A DNA stretch of 20,316 bases from a bacterium (Candidatus Ratteibacteria) CG_4_9_14_3_um_filter_41_21 (lineage in GTDB: Bacteria; Ratteibacteria; UBA8468): positions 1 to 20,316 of the forward strand of contig PFWI01000258.1 of assembly GCA_002791075.1 (NCBI GenBank), written 5' to 3'. This document shows, piece by piece, positions 1-8,500 of this stretch. Made by a program: the position numbers and the translations under genes. A model generated the notes under the pieces. The model worked only from the letters and a program-made list of their open reading frames with translations. It made no database searches and was not told the origin of the DNA. How positions within the stretch are numbered: position 1 is the first letter of the stretch; each line of letters starts with the position of its first letter.

Positions 1-1500
1 CACTGTGTATATTGAACCGGCCATACTCACTAATACTGCTATGAGAATAGATAAGGTTATTAATCTCTTATTCATCTTTATTTCTTCTACCAGTTTAAAG
101 CTATGCGCGACATAGGGCATCAGAAATACCTTCAGGTCAGCACACCAGATAAAGCTATAGGCAAGAGCGGTTAATCCTGAGAGGCCGATAGCATTGCTCC
201 CTACTGCCGCAATAGTAAATACCTGTGGGGTTAATGGAGATTTTACTACCAGCATTCCTCCCTGAACGATCACTCTGGTTAAAGCGATAAAAACTACGAA
301 GGCAGCTACCATTAATAACATTGCGATATGGATTGGTAGCCCACTTTTTACCAACCATCCCATCATAAATATTAATCCAAATATCAGGATAAATACAGCA
401 GCCCGGTATGATAATGCCTCATCGTTATCATCTATGTTTTTGTCTCCTTTGAATGCTTTTCTGAAGACATCTTTTAGGTGACCTTTTGCCATCCAGATGA
501 TAAATATTACCAGGACGATCATTGCCCCGAAACCTTGATGCGAAACAGAAGGAGAGTAAGCACAATAGGCTTCTCTTGCCCCGATGCTGTATCCTAAGAT
601 GTTAAATATCCCGGTCTGAATTGTCCCTAATATGGAAAACAACCATAGACTTAATGAAAGGCTGGTGCTTAAGAGATAAGTTATGCCAATTACCGGGAAA
701 CTTATCTGCATATATACCCCGGTGGTATTTCTAAAAATTGGAAACCCAGAATTTAAGGTTATTTCTGGTATAAAGTGAAAATAGGTATGTAATCCATTAA
801 TACTGCTTATTACTACCGGCACCGAAATTCCTAACCATAGAACTGGATTCTTGAAGAATTGGTTTATTGTAGAGCCTTCCTTTGGACTCTCTACCATCTC
901 TTCCGGTAACTGCATCAAAGGATAGAGCAATCTCTCTTTCTCCATCCACTGCTTCCTGATGATTACCATCATAGAATACATCACCGCATATAGCGCTAAT
1001 ATGAAGGATAGCCAGGCAATCAATGGAGCTTTCCATGCTGCCCAGGGGATTCTGCCTCCCTTTGGCAATCCTTCAAAGAAACACCTGACTGCTTCAGAAT
1101 CCTTGACCGCCAACCAATCTGGCATATGTGAGAAAATCAACCCTTCCCAGCGATTGAATTCGGTGGCATAATACCTACCTCCAGCCAGTATCGGCAGTAA
1201 CTGCTCGCTCAAACCCATTGTTGGTATAGAACAGCCGACAAGCATCATAATGAAAACTATGAGCAATTCGCCCGGTCTTAATCCTCTTTTTAATTTACTC
1301 AATGGGACATTAATAAGAAGAATTAATAAAAACAGGAGGGTTGTTGCTATTAAAGGCAGGGCGGTTAGCATCAGATTAGAGCCCTGGATAGAGCAATCGG
1401 CATAAGGTCCAGCTATAGAAATAAAGAGGGATAAGATTATACCTATTACCAATGCCCTAACAGTCAATACCCTTTCAGAATTGTTTAGAGTAGGTGACAT
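1..1500 (-). CDS. DUF6785/DUF6784-type polytopic membrane protein, 3'-truncated by the window
   Basis: The frame is open from an ATG at 1500 down to base 1, giving 500 codons with no stop; the end lies outside the window. The translation begins MSPTLNNSERVLTVRALVIG and holds about 11-12 hydrophobic segments (roughly residues 13-35, 44-65, 76-94, 154-180, 217-235, 262-305, 322-339, 365-385, 389-409, 425-452, 478-498). Motifs such as LRPGELL, GYSIGAREAYCAYSPSVSHQGFGA and RVIVQGGM recall the DUF6785/DUF6784 family, OPT-transporter-like proteins common beside glycosidase genes in Lentisphaerae/Planctomycetes-type genomes. The family usually has about 600-650 residues, so roughly 100-150 are missing. 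The role is not established; import of oligosaccharides or peptides is an inference. An in-frame TAA seven codons upstream of the ATG fixes it as the first usable start. The Shine-Dalgarno sequence is poor, and a small ORF ends 15 bp upstream, so translational coupling is possible. Confidence 0.85.
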   Translation of the reverse strand, partial: MSPTLNNSERVLTVRALVIGIILSLFISIAGPYADCSIQGSNLMLTALPLIATTLLFLLILLINVPLSKLKRGLRPGELLIVFIMMLVGCSIPTMGLSEQLLPILAGGRYYATEFNRWEGLIFSHMPDWLAVKDSEAVRCFFEGLPKGGRIPWAAWKAPLIAWLSFILALYAVMYSMMVIIRKQWMEKERLLYPLMQLPEEMVESPKEGSTINQFFKNPVLWLGISVPVVISSINGLHTYFHFIPEITLNSGFPIFRNTTGVYMQISFPVIGITYLLSTSLSLSLWLFSILGTIQTGIFNILGYSIGAREAYCAYSPSVSHQGFGAMIVLVIFIIWMAKGHLKDVFRKAFKGDKNIDDNDEALSYRAAVFILIFGLIFMMGWLVKSGLPIHIAMLLMVAAFVVFIALTRVIVQGGMLVVKSPLTPQVFTIAAVGSNAIGLSGLTALAYSFIWCADLKVFLMPYVAHSFKLVEEIKMNKRLITLSILIAVLVSMAGSIYTV

Positions 1501-1515
1501 AGTCCAGTTGAGTCT

Positions 1516-1617
1516 TTATTTTAGAGCTCTTTTTAATCTGAAAATATTACTCATCAGATTCTTCACGCATTCCAGTTCTGCTTCAGCCCTGGATACTTCT
1601 TTTTCCATCTCGGTCAT
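1516..1617 (-). CDS. Small 33-residue ORF just upstream of the membrane protein
   Basis: The ATG at 1617 follows AAAGGAG with 10 nt spacing and encodes a 33-residue charged, probably helical peptide (MTEMEKEVSRAEAELECV...LKRALK). The stop lies 15 bp before the membrane protein start. An earlier in-frame ATG at 1674 would give 52 residues (starting MKQNFEIPYNKLP) but lacks a clear ribosome binding site. I do not recognise the product. The strong Shine-Dalgarno sequence, the tight spacing to the next gene and that gene's weak Shine-Dalgarno fit a small translated ORF that couples to, or works with, the membrane protein. A chance ORF is still possible. Confidence 0.5.
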   Translation of the reverse strand: MTEMEKEVSRAEAELECVKNLMSNIFRLKRALK

Positions 1618-1680
1618 AGTAGGCAGCTCCTTTAAAGGTAATTTATTGTATGGAATTTCAAAGTTTTGCTTCATAAACCA

Positions 1681-1750
1681 GGCAAAGCAAGCTTTGCCAC
1701 TACATAGACAAAATAAATATTGTAGTTGCCGAGTTTACTCGGCTAATTTA
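1681..1750. repeat. Composite palindromic repeat, copy 1
   Basis: Two compact hairpins flank a larger dyad. The first is GGCAAAGC-AA-GCTTTGCC at 1681-1698. The central dyad pairs GCCACTACA (1696-1704) with TGTAGTTGC (1721-1729), one mismatch, across a 16-nt loop. The third is GCCGAGT-TT-ACTCGGC at 1728-1743, followed by GGCTAATTTA. A related arrangement occurs at 9655-9797, including the same GTAGTTGCC core and the same GGCTAATTTA tail, which points to a dispersed repeat family. Confidence 0.55.
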
Positions 1751-1872
1751 ATTTTTTTATCCACTACCTTAAGAGTGGATATCTCCTCCGCCTTTATCTC
1801 TTCAGAAAGTCTTATTGCTTCCCTGCCAATAATTTTAGTATTGTCAAAAACTTCCCTTCAATTTTCTGCTAA

Positions 1873-1900
1873 ACCCAGCACCTAAGCCTAGGTGCTGGGT
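1873..1900 (-). repeat. Perfect 12-bp inverted repeat, possible weak terminator
   Basis: ACCCAGCACCTA (1873-1884) and TAGGTGCTGGGT (1889-1900) pair perfectly around a 4-nt loop. It lies 33 bp downstream of the 720-codon ORF's stop. On the minus-strand transcript the GC-rich stem is followed only by UUUAGC, so the U-tract is too short for a typical intrinsic terminator. It could be a weak terminator or an mRNA 3'-end stabiliser. Confidence 0.45.
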
Positions 1901-1933
1901 AAACCGTTGAATAAAAAGACAGTTCCGATGATT

Positions 1934-4096
1934 TTACCTTCCTTCTTCTATCACCACCATTTCATGCACCTTAAAATCCCTTACCCTAAATCTTATTCCC
2001 CCTTCTTCAGTAATTTGGAAGTTGATATTCCTTCGCTTGGGATAGGGATAAAAAACCTCTATTCTTTTATCCTTTACCTGAGGATAGAAGAGTTCTAATT
2101 CCACATTATGGTTATTGATTAATGAGGGAGCATAGTCAAACAAATGCATTATCCAGCGGTTCTTCTCATCCTGAGTTCTGATAGCTACCTCAACCTCTTG
2201 ACGGCAATTCTGCACTCGGTAAGGCAATCTATCTCCGGTAACGCCTAATCCTCCGGTAATTGTATTGGCAATTAATTCTCTTGCGCCTGGCCAGAATTCT
2301 ACGTCAAGGGTATGCACCGCTGCCCCCAATGAGTTAAGGCTCAATCCCGGATAGATAGCAGAGATGAAGATGCTCTTACCTTTTCCGAAATTGTTGATTA
2401 CTATCGCTGGTTCTCCACCCTCTTCCCATTTTGCTACGGCCTTGCCGGTGGTGGGTTCTATCATATCATAACCTAAGGCTACATCATAGTTTATCTTGTC
2501 TCCAGAGTGGAAACCCTTGAGAAGAGATGTGTCTGTAATCTCTATTTTTCCTATTGTTTTTGGTCTTATATCCCGGTTGACATATTGCCAGATTTCCTCA
2601 AGATTTAAGGCGGAAGATGGGTTTGACCGGATATACCTTACGCCAAAAACATCGGCTAAACTATAGTCTTCCAAAAGATTGTTCCATTGGTCAAAAAGTG
2701 TGGTAGTACCGGAAGAGATTAGCGCTCCACCTTCCTTAATCCAATCACGGATAAGGCTTATTTCTTCTTTACTCATACTCTTGGCATCAAGGAGAAGCGC
2801 TATCTTGTATTGAGCCAGTTTCTCTCTGGTCAATGTTTCCGTCCAGATCACATCGGATTGGATATGGGACTGGAGAAGCGCCTCGTATATTCCTAATTGA
2901 TGCTGGAAATATCTCCTTCCCCGACCACCGCTAAAACGGGAGGTGCCATAGATAAGGTCTTCTGTCCTGCCAGAGTAAAGAAGGGCAACCTTCTTAGGGG
3001 TATCGGTTTTTATTAAATAGTTACTTATCTGCTTTCCCTTGCCAAACATCTTTTTGCAAACTTCCCATCGGCCTTTATCCCATCCCCACATATAAGCATT
3101 AATCTTATCCGCAGGATGTTTGAAGACATGCGACCAGTGCCAGACAAAATAGCATTCTCCATGCAGAAAACTGGAGGCAAACCCTTTTTCTATCCAGACA
3201 TTATCAGGAGCTTGCACCTGGTAGAACTCCACCATCACCGGTCTTACCTCGCCATCCCGGGCTAAGTCTGCTTTAAGCATACATCTGGTGGAGTGGGTGG
3301 CATAGCTCTCCGGACCATGGACATCTATCACTCCGCCAAAAGAAGGATAAAGGGAGAAATAGTTAAGGGCACCACTCACAAAAGTTCCCTCGCTGGTGCT
3401 GAAGGTAACAAAAGTTCCTTTACGCAGAGCATGTATCCATTCTACACCTTCTCTCCAGTTTTCCAATATGGACTCTCTTGCATATTCCATAAACTCTGCA
3501 TAGAGGAAATTATGCGTGTTCTCCTTCGGGATTTCTACCGATGAGAGGCTCTCAATTCCGAATCTTCTTAGGGTCTCTTTGCCATACTTCGCTAGTAAAT
3601 AGTCCTGAAAGCCTTCCCTGCTTACTACTTCTCCTGGTCTAATACCTTCTTCCTTCCAGAAGCCAGCAAAAGCCGGTTTATCAAACCACTTAAAGATACT
3701 CTCCTGGCAGCCTCTTTTTTCTATTCCGGAGTTTTCTTTAAGAGTAGATAAACCTTCTAACCATTTCAAACCCCTGTTATTCAAGGCAGTCAGGTATTCT
3801 CTGAACTTCTCTTCTCCTTCTTGCCGTAAGCATCTATTCTCTCCTCCGGTTATGGTGCCGGTTCCGCTACCCTCTTTTATATAGAAAGCCATACCTTCAG
3901 GGCTTCTGGGACGATTCCCATAGTAGCAAAAAAGCCTGGCATAAAAAGCATGATACCTATCTATCATCCAGTAAAAGTTATCTTTTAGAGAAAGAAAATC
4001 CGGCTGTCTTACGCCACCTTTTTCTATCCACTGTAAGGAAAACTCTGCATTTTCACGCACAAAAGGGTCTTTATCTTGCTTTAACTCCTCCAACAC
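1934..4096 (-). CDS. GH42-like TIM barrel plus trimerisation-like domain (C-terminal part of a split gene)
   Basis: This 720-codon frame (GTG at 4096) has no signal peptide and starts in the middle of a HEAT-type helix. Residues 1-28 are the end of a HEAT repeat. Residues about 30-345 match the GH42-like TIM barrel of its two paralogues, with GFWKEE (E149/E150) and RPVMVEFYQVQAP (E290) as candidate acid/base and nucleophile. Residues about 365-540 resemble the beta-galactosidase trimerisation domain (KEGGALISSGTTTLFDQW). The C-terminal beta domain ends in VHEMVVIEEGR. Removing one T from the TTT run at 4121-4123 joins it to the 482-codon ORF upstream as a 1207-residue protein aligning with the 1347-residue neighbour. 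It is therefore most likely the 3' part of a frameshifted gene, or of a sequencing error. Independent start at GTG is possible: an AGGA lies 11 nt upstream. Confidence 0.8.
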   Translation of the reverse strand: MLEELKQDKDPFVRENAEFSLQWIEKGGVRQPDFLSLKDNFYWMIDRYHAFYARLFCYYGNRPRSPEGMAFYIKEGSGTGTITGGENRCLRQEGEEKFREYLTALNNRGLKWLEGLSTLKENSGIEKRGCQESIFKWFDKPAFAGFWKEEGIRPGEVVSREGFQDYLLAKYGKETLRRFGIESLSSVEIPKENTHNFLYAEFMEYARESILENWREGVEWIHALRKGTFVTFSTSEGTFVSGALNYFSLYPSFGGVIDVHGPESYATHSTRCMLKADLARDGEVRPVMVEFYQVQAPDNVWIEKGFASSFLHGECYFVWHWSHVFKHPADKINAYMWGWDKGRWEVCKKMFGKGKQISNYLIKTDTPKKVALLYSGRTEDLIYGTSRFSGGRGRRYFQHQLGIYEALLQSHIQSDVIWTETLTREKLAQYKIALLLDAKSMSKEEISLIRDWIKEGGALISSGTTTLFDQWNNLLEDYSLADVFGVRYIRSNPSSALNLEEIWQYVNRDIRPKTIGKIEITDTSLLKGFHSGDKINYDVALGYDMIEPTTGKAVAKWEEGGEPAIVINNFGKGKSIFISAIYPGLSLNSLGAAVHTLDVEFWPGARELIANTITGGLGVTGDRLPYRVQNCRQEVEVAIRTQDEKNRWIMHLFDYAPSLINNHNVELELFYPQVKDKRIEVFYPYPKRRNINFQITEEGGIRFRVRDFKVHEMVVIEEGR

Positions 4097-4109
4097 AGGT
4101 ATAGCTTTC

Positions 4110-4124
4110 CTATCGCCAATAAAG
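4110..4124 (-). other. Frameshift point and premature stop splitting the second large glycosidase-like gene
   Basis: On the minus strand the codons run GGT CTT TAT TGG CGA TAG, the stop being at 4110-4112. Skipping one T of the TTT run at 4121-4123 gives L-I-G-D-R-K-A-I-P, the expected HEAT repeat sequence, and stays open to 1934. The defect is a single base. Mutation, sequencing or assembly error, and +1 recoding on CTT-T are all compatible with it. Confidence 0.75.
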
Positions 4125-5558
4125 ACCTAAAGCTTCTGTTACCCTGCGTCTTATCCATTTATCTTTGGAACTGGTGGCTTTAGTTAAAGCAGGAACTGCT
4201 TCTTTTGCCTGCATCCATCCTAAAGCGTAGATACTGTTGCGACTCACCTCACCGGCAGAGTCATTGATTGATTCTATTAAAGCCTTTATTGCTCTCTTAT
4301 CTCCGATTCTGCCTAATTCCAGGGCAGCATTTGCTCTGATATTCGCGGATGAACTTTTTAAGTTTTCTATTAATTCTGGAACAGCCAGATAATCTCTCTT
4401 TTGTTCCTCTTCTTCTGTTTTCTGTGTTACCTCTTTTTTTCTCAAAAGATATTTTCCTGTTATTATCTCCACTCCCTTCTGCAATTTTTCTATATCGGTT
4501 AGATTAAACATCCTTTTCCTGAGATTGCTCTCTTTTAAATCAGCCGGTAGGTTCTTCAACTGGGCCAAGTCCATTTTCTTTATCTCTCCTTCTATTTCCT
4601 CAAGGAGGGACTGATAATTTGACGCTAAGTTCTTTTTCAAGATATCTGTTTCTTTCTCTATCTTTGCTAAATCCTCCCTCTCTTTATCTGTCATTGTATA
4701 TGGCTTAAACTCCTTTACCTTAAAGGAAATAATATCTAAGGGGGTCTCGTAATCATACTTTATGTCCGGAAGGATTCCTGGTTTAGTATCAAAACCTCTT
4801 TCGGAATGGGTATAATCCCAGATCTTCTCTCTTCTCAAAACTTTGAGTTCTACTTCTTGTTTTATCTCTTTGAGATTCTCTCTATCCTTAGGGCCGGCAT
4901 TAGAGAGATAGGTTATGCTATTCATAAATAGTTTTAAGGTTATCCCTTCAATCGGTTTCGAGAAATCAAATCCACTTAAAATAACTCTTCCTTTTCCGAG
5001 AGTTCCAGCAACAAATATTGTCTCTCCTCCGGAATCTTTCATTAATGGCTTACCGGAAGGTCCTACCCTCATCACCTGATGGTCCCAGAAGGAATGATAA
5101 AACTTCTCAGGAATTCCCTGGGTAATTTCATGTTTTTTATCAATCACGATGACACCATTTGTATTTACTTTGTTATAGGCAACTCCTACTTCAGGAAATA
5201 TAGGCCTTGAACAATTTCTTACCCAACCGGACCTGAAACCAGCTAACATCACTCCATAACCCCTGTTTACATAATCGGCTAGCCTTAGCCGTATAGGATA
5301 ATCTGCCCAAATTACGGCATTCCAACCGCCGGAAAAGAGAAGAAGATTGTATTGATAGATTTCACCCTTTTTTACTTCCTCTTTACCGAAGTATCCCGTC
5401 TCAATACCCTGGGATTTTAAAGCATCAGCGACATCCTCTACCCCCGCAACCCTCTGGTCTCCATTATATATCCCCACTTTCAAATCCTCTGCCAATACTG
5501 CATGAGAGATAAAACCCAATACTAATCCTCCTATGATACAAAATAATATCTTTTTCAT
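4110..5558 (-). CDS. Exported ThuA/GATase-like domain, coiled coil and HEAT repeats (N-terminal part of a split gene)
   Basis: The ATG at 5558 is preceded by GGAGG (5568-5572). A Sec signal peptide (MKKILFCIIGGLVLGFISHAVLA) covers residues 1-23. Residues about 25-225 form a flavodoxin-like class I glutamine-amidotransferase/ThuA-type domain (YNLLLFSGGWN, GYGVMLAGF, LGKGRVILSGFDF). It lacks the usual catalytic cysteine, so a non-catalytic or binding role is likely. Residues 242-255 (RREKIWDYTHSERG) are shared with the 1347-residue paralogue. A charged helical, probably coiled-coil region follows (about 285-390), then HEAT/PBS-lyase-like repeats from about 392. Translation ends abruptly at ...EALGLYWR where the paralogue reads EALGLIGD. 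Shifting frame by one base restores IGDRKAIPVLEELK and the downstream ORF. As written, the product would be exported without its glycosidase domain. Confidence 0.8.
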   Translation of the reverse strand: MKKILFCIIGGLVLGFISHAVLAEDLKVGIYNGDQRVAGVEDVADALKSQGIETGYFGKEEVKKGEIYQYNLLLFSGGWNAVIWADYPIRLRLADYVNRGYGVMLAGFRSGWVRNCSRPIFPEVGVAYNKVNTNGVIVIDKKHEITQGIPEKFYHSFWDHQVMRVGPSGKPLMKDSGGETIFVAGTLGKGRVILSGFDFSKPIEGITLKLFMNSITYLSNAGPKDRENLKEIKQEVELKVLRREKIWDYTHSERGFDTKPGILPDIKYDYETPLDIISFKVKEFKPYTMTDKEREDLAKIEKETDILKKNLASNYQSLLEEIEGEIKKMDLAQLKNLPADLKESNLRKRMFNLTDIEKLQKGVEIITGKYLLRKKEVTQKTEEEEQKRDYLAVPELIENLKSSSANIRANAALELGRIGDKRAIKALIESINDSAGEVSRNSIYALGWMQAKEAVPALTKATSSKDKWIRRRVTEALGLYWR

Positions 5559-5590
5559 TTTTCTCGGCCTCCCTACTTATTTCATATTGT

Positions 5591-8500
5591 TTAATACCTT
5601 ACCACCACCATCTCATGAACATCAAAATTCCTTACCTTAAATCGTATGACATTTCCCTTAACTGTATAAGCAACCTTCTCCTTGCCGGGATAGGGATAAT
5701 AAATTTCTTTGGGCTTCTTTCCCGTCGGGATATTGAGGCTAACCTCCACACCTTCCATCAGGGATATCTTGGGGTCCATATTAAGGAGATGAACTATCCA
5801 GCGATTTTCATCATTTTGTTTTTTGAGGGCTACCTCTAATCTCTTCGGACAATGCTTAATCTCTATCGGTAATTCCGCATTGGTTAATTCTAAGGCTCTT
5901 CTTACACATCCGGCTATAAGTTCTCTGGAGCCATCCCAGAAATCTTTGTATAAGTTATCTACCGTCCAACCACCGGTGGTATGGCTCAAACCAGGATAAA
6001 CAGGACTTAGGAATATAGACCATCCTTTATCATATCTGTTCTCAACAACGGCAGGGGTCCCATCTGCCCAGACTCCGATAACTTTACTGGTGGTTATCTT
6101 CGCTACGTCGTAACCAATATTTTTTTCATACTCGGCGCTCTCTTTTCCTTCCATATATTTCAGGTAATTGCTATCCTTAATCAGAACTTTCCCAATGCCA
6201 TTTATAGGCTTTAGGTCCCGCTCCACATAGAGGAGCGTCTCTTTTAGAGGACCTGTCATCTCACTCTCTACATAGTTTACGCCGAAGACATCTGAGAGGG
6301 CATAGTTGGTTAAAGGCCTGTCCCACTGGTCGTGCAGTGTTGTTCCCCCAGTGGCGATCAGTATACCGCCTTCTTTTACCCAGTTTTTTATACAGTCTAT
6401 TTCTTCTTTTTTAAGGCTCCTGCCGTCTGAAAGTATAGCAACTTTGTACCTGCCCAGTTTCTGAGAAGTTATCGTCTCCAGCCAGATCATATCTACAGGT
6501 AAATGTGATTGAATAAGGGCCTCCCACAGGGACTGTTGATTCTGGGTATAGCGGAATATCCTTCCACCCTTCAGTCCATCAGGACTACCGGTGCCGTAAC
6601 TAAGAGTGCTTGTCCTTCCCGAATAGATCTGGCAAATGAGTTTTGGACTTTCCGCCGGCACTAAATAATCACTGATCGCTTTCCCCTTGCGGAACTGCCG
6701 CTCTGCCGCCTCCCATCTGCCTTTATCAAAAACATTGCAGCCCCCATTGCCATCGGGAGCATGTTTGAAGATATGACCCCACCACCAGACAAAAAAGTTT
6801 TGTCCATGGAGAAAACTGGAGGCAAACCCTCGCTCTACACGAGCCGGTGTATCTGCCTGATGGGCATAAAACTCTCCCAGGGCTGGTCTTACCTCTCCGT
6901 CACAAATCATATCCAGATGGAAATTGTTTCCATAAGAATGCTCTCCGTAATCCTGAGGTCCATTGGCGCCGATAATCTGGCTGATTCGGGGGTAGGCGCT
7001 GATATAAGTAGATTTGCCGCCGATATATCTCTGACTTAAACTGAAGGTAAGGTAGGTTCCTTTACGCAAGGCGGTGAGCCATTCGGCAGCCTCCTGCCAG
7101 GTTTCTACTCCTCGTTCAGCAAGATATTCCATATATTCTGCAAAGAGAAATTTCTCTTTTCTTCCTTCATCGGTAGGCTCAGGGCATCTCAGCTTTGCGA
7201 TATCTTTGATGCCAAAGTTAAGGAGTTGCTTAAGGGTATATTTTTGCGCCAGATACCTTCGGAAATTCTCATCATTTCGGAAGGCAGCTTCCCACCAGAG
7301 AGCCTCTTCGGCCCAGAATCCACCCAGGGCTGGATATTTACCCCAACTTAAGATATCGCGTTCAAAACCCCCTTTGTCAAAGATAGCAGTGCCTCGCCGT
7401 CGCCAGCCAGGGTTGATTTTCAGTCCCAATTGTGAAAGGTAAGCAAGGTATTGGTCTGCCTTCGGATACCACTCTTCTATCTCATCGGTTGTATCAGACT
7501 CAATCAGACCGGTACCACCGCTTGAAGCAATATATCCGGCGGCTACTTCCGGCTCCTTAGGGTAAGAAGGATAGTGAAGGTATCTCCCGTAGAAAGCGTT
7601 ATACTGTCCGGTGAGCCAGTAAAAGTCCTCCCTTCCTTTCAGAAATTCGGGTTGTTTTACCCCTCTCTCTTTCCTGCCTCCGGCCTCTATTTCTTCTAAT
7701 GCCAGGGAACCAGCTTCTTCCACTCTTAAAGCACTGAAATAATAACCACCAAGTTTTTCTTCCTTATGTTGCGCAATGAATTCTTTTATTGCCGGGATAG
7801 CCTTTCTCTCACCGATGTGACCTAAAGCTCTGAGTGTACAGAGCATCTCTTCCCTACTCCAGACGTTCTGGTGGTCCTGCTGGTAGATTGGAATTCCGTG
7901 GGGGCCTATATTTCGGATATCCTTGACCTTTGCTACCTCAGTCAGGGGGGCTTGCAAAATCTTTAGAAGGGATGGCACCGCCCTCTTATCTCCCAACCAC
8001 CCTAAAGACAAAATGGCATTTTGTCGCACAAAACGGTCGGGGTTGTCCAAGGTTTCAATGAGATACTCTGTTACATTTGTATCCCCGATCAAACCAAGCG
8101 CTTCTACTACCCGACGCTTGGTCCATACATCCTTTGTCTCTTTAGCTAATTTGAGCAATTCTGGAACTGATTCTTTTGCCTGCATCCAACCAAGAGCATA
8201 GATGGCATTGCGCCGAACAGGATACCGGGTGTCTTTAAGTATCTCAATTAAAGATTTTACTGCTCGCTTCTCACCTATTCTACCCAGTTCAAGTGCTGCT
8301 TTTTCCCGAAGCTCACTGTTTTTAGACTGCAACTGTTCAATTAATTGAGGAATTAACCTGGCATCCTTTTTTCTTTCCGCAACAATTTCTTTCTCTTCCA
8401 CTTTTTCTATATTTCCTGCCAGGAGTTTCTCAAGCCTTGCCACCTCTTTCTCAACCGGCTCTATTTGATAAGAAAAAAGTAATTGATTTTTCCACTCTTC

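Larger units (their letters stand above)
1618..1933. other. Repeat-rich intergenic spacer
   Basis: About 316 bp between the 720-codon ORF and the small ORF. It holds three short dyads (1681-1698, 1728-1743, 1873-1900), one interrupted dyad (1696-1729) and a 40-codon open stretch without a start codon (1735-1857). I see no convincing promoter. The 5' part of the longer 52-residue version of the small ORF (1618-1674) overlaps it. Confidence 0.6.

Noticed and set aside
1481..1885. Plus-strand 134-codon open frame
   Set aside because: It lies across the repeat spacer and antisense to the small ORF and membrane protein start, has no ribosome binding site, and its translation is low in complexity.
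1681..1900. CRISPR-like array
   Set aside because: The dyads differ in sequence and spacing; there are no identical direct repeats with regular spacers and no cas genes.
4110..4124. Programmed +1 frameshift of the prfB type
   Set aside because: CTT-T is present, but the following codon is a sense TAT rather than a stop and no internal Shine-Dalgarno-like stimulator sits just upstream; simple mutation or sequencing error is more likely.
7074..7442. Plus-strand 122-codon open frame inside the 1347-residue gene
   Set aside because: It is antisense to a well-supported coding region that shows paralogue conservation; one of many such shadow frames on the plus strand, all dismissed for the same reason.
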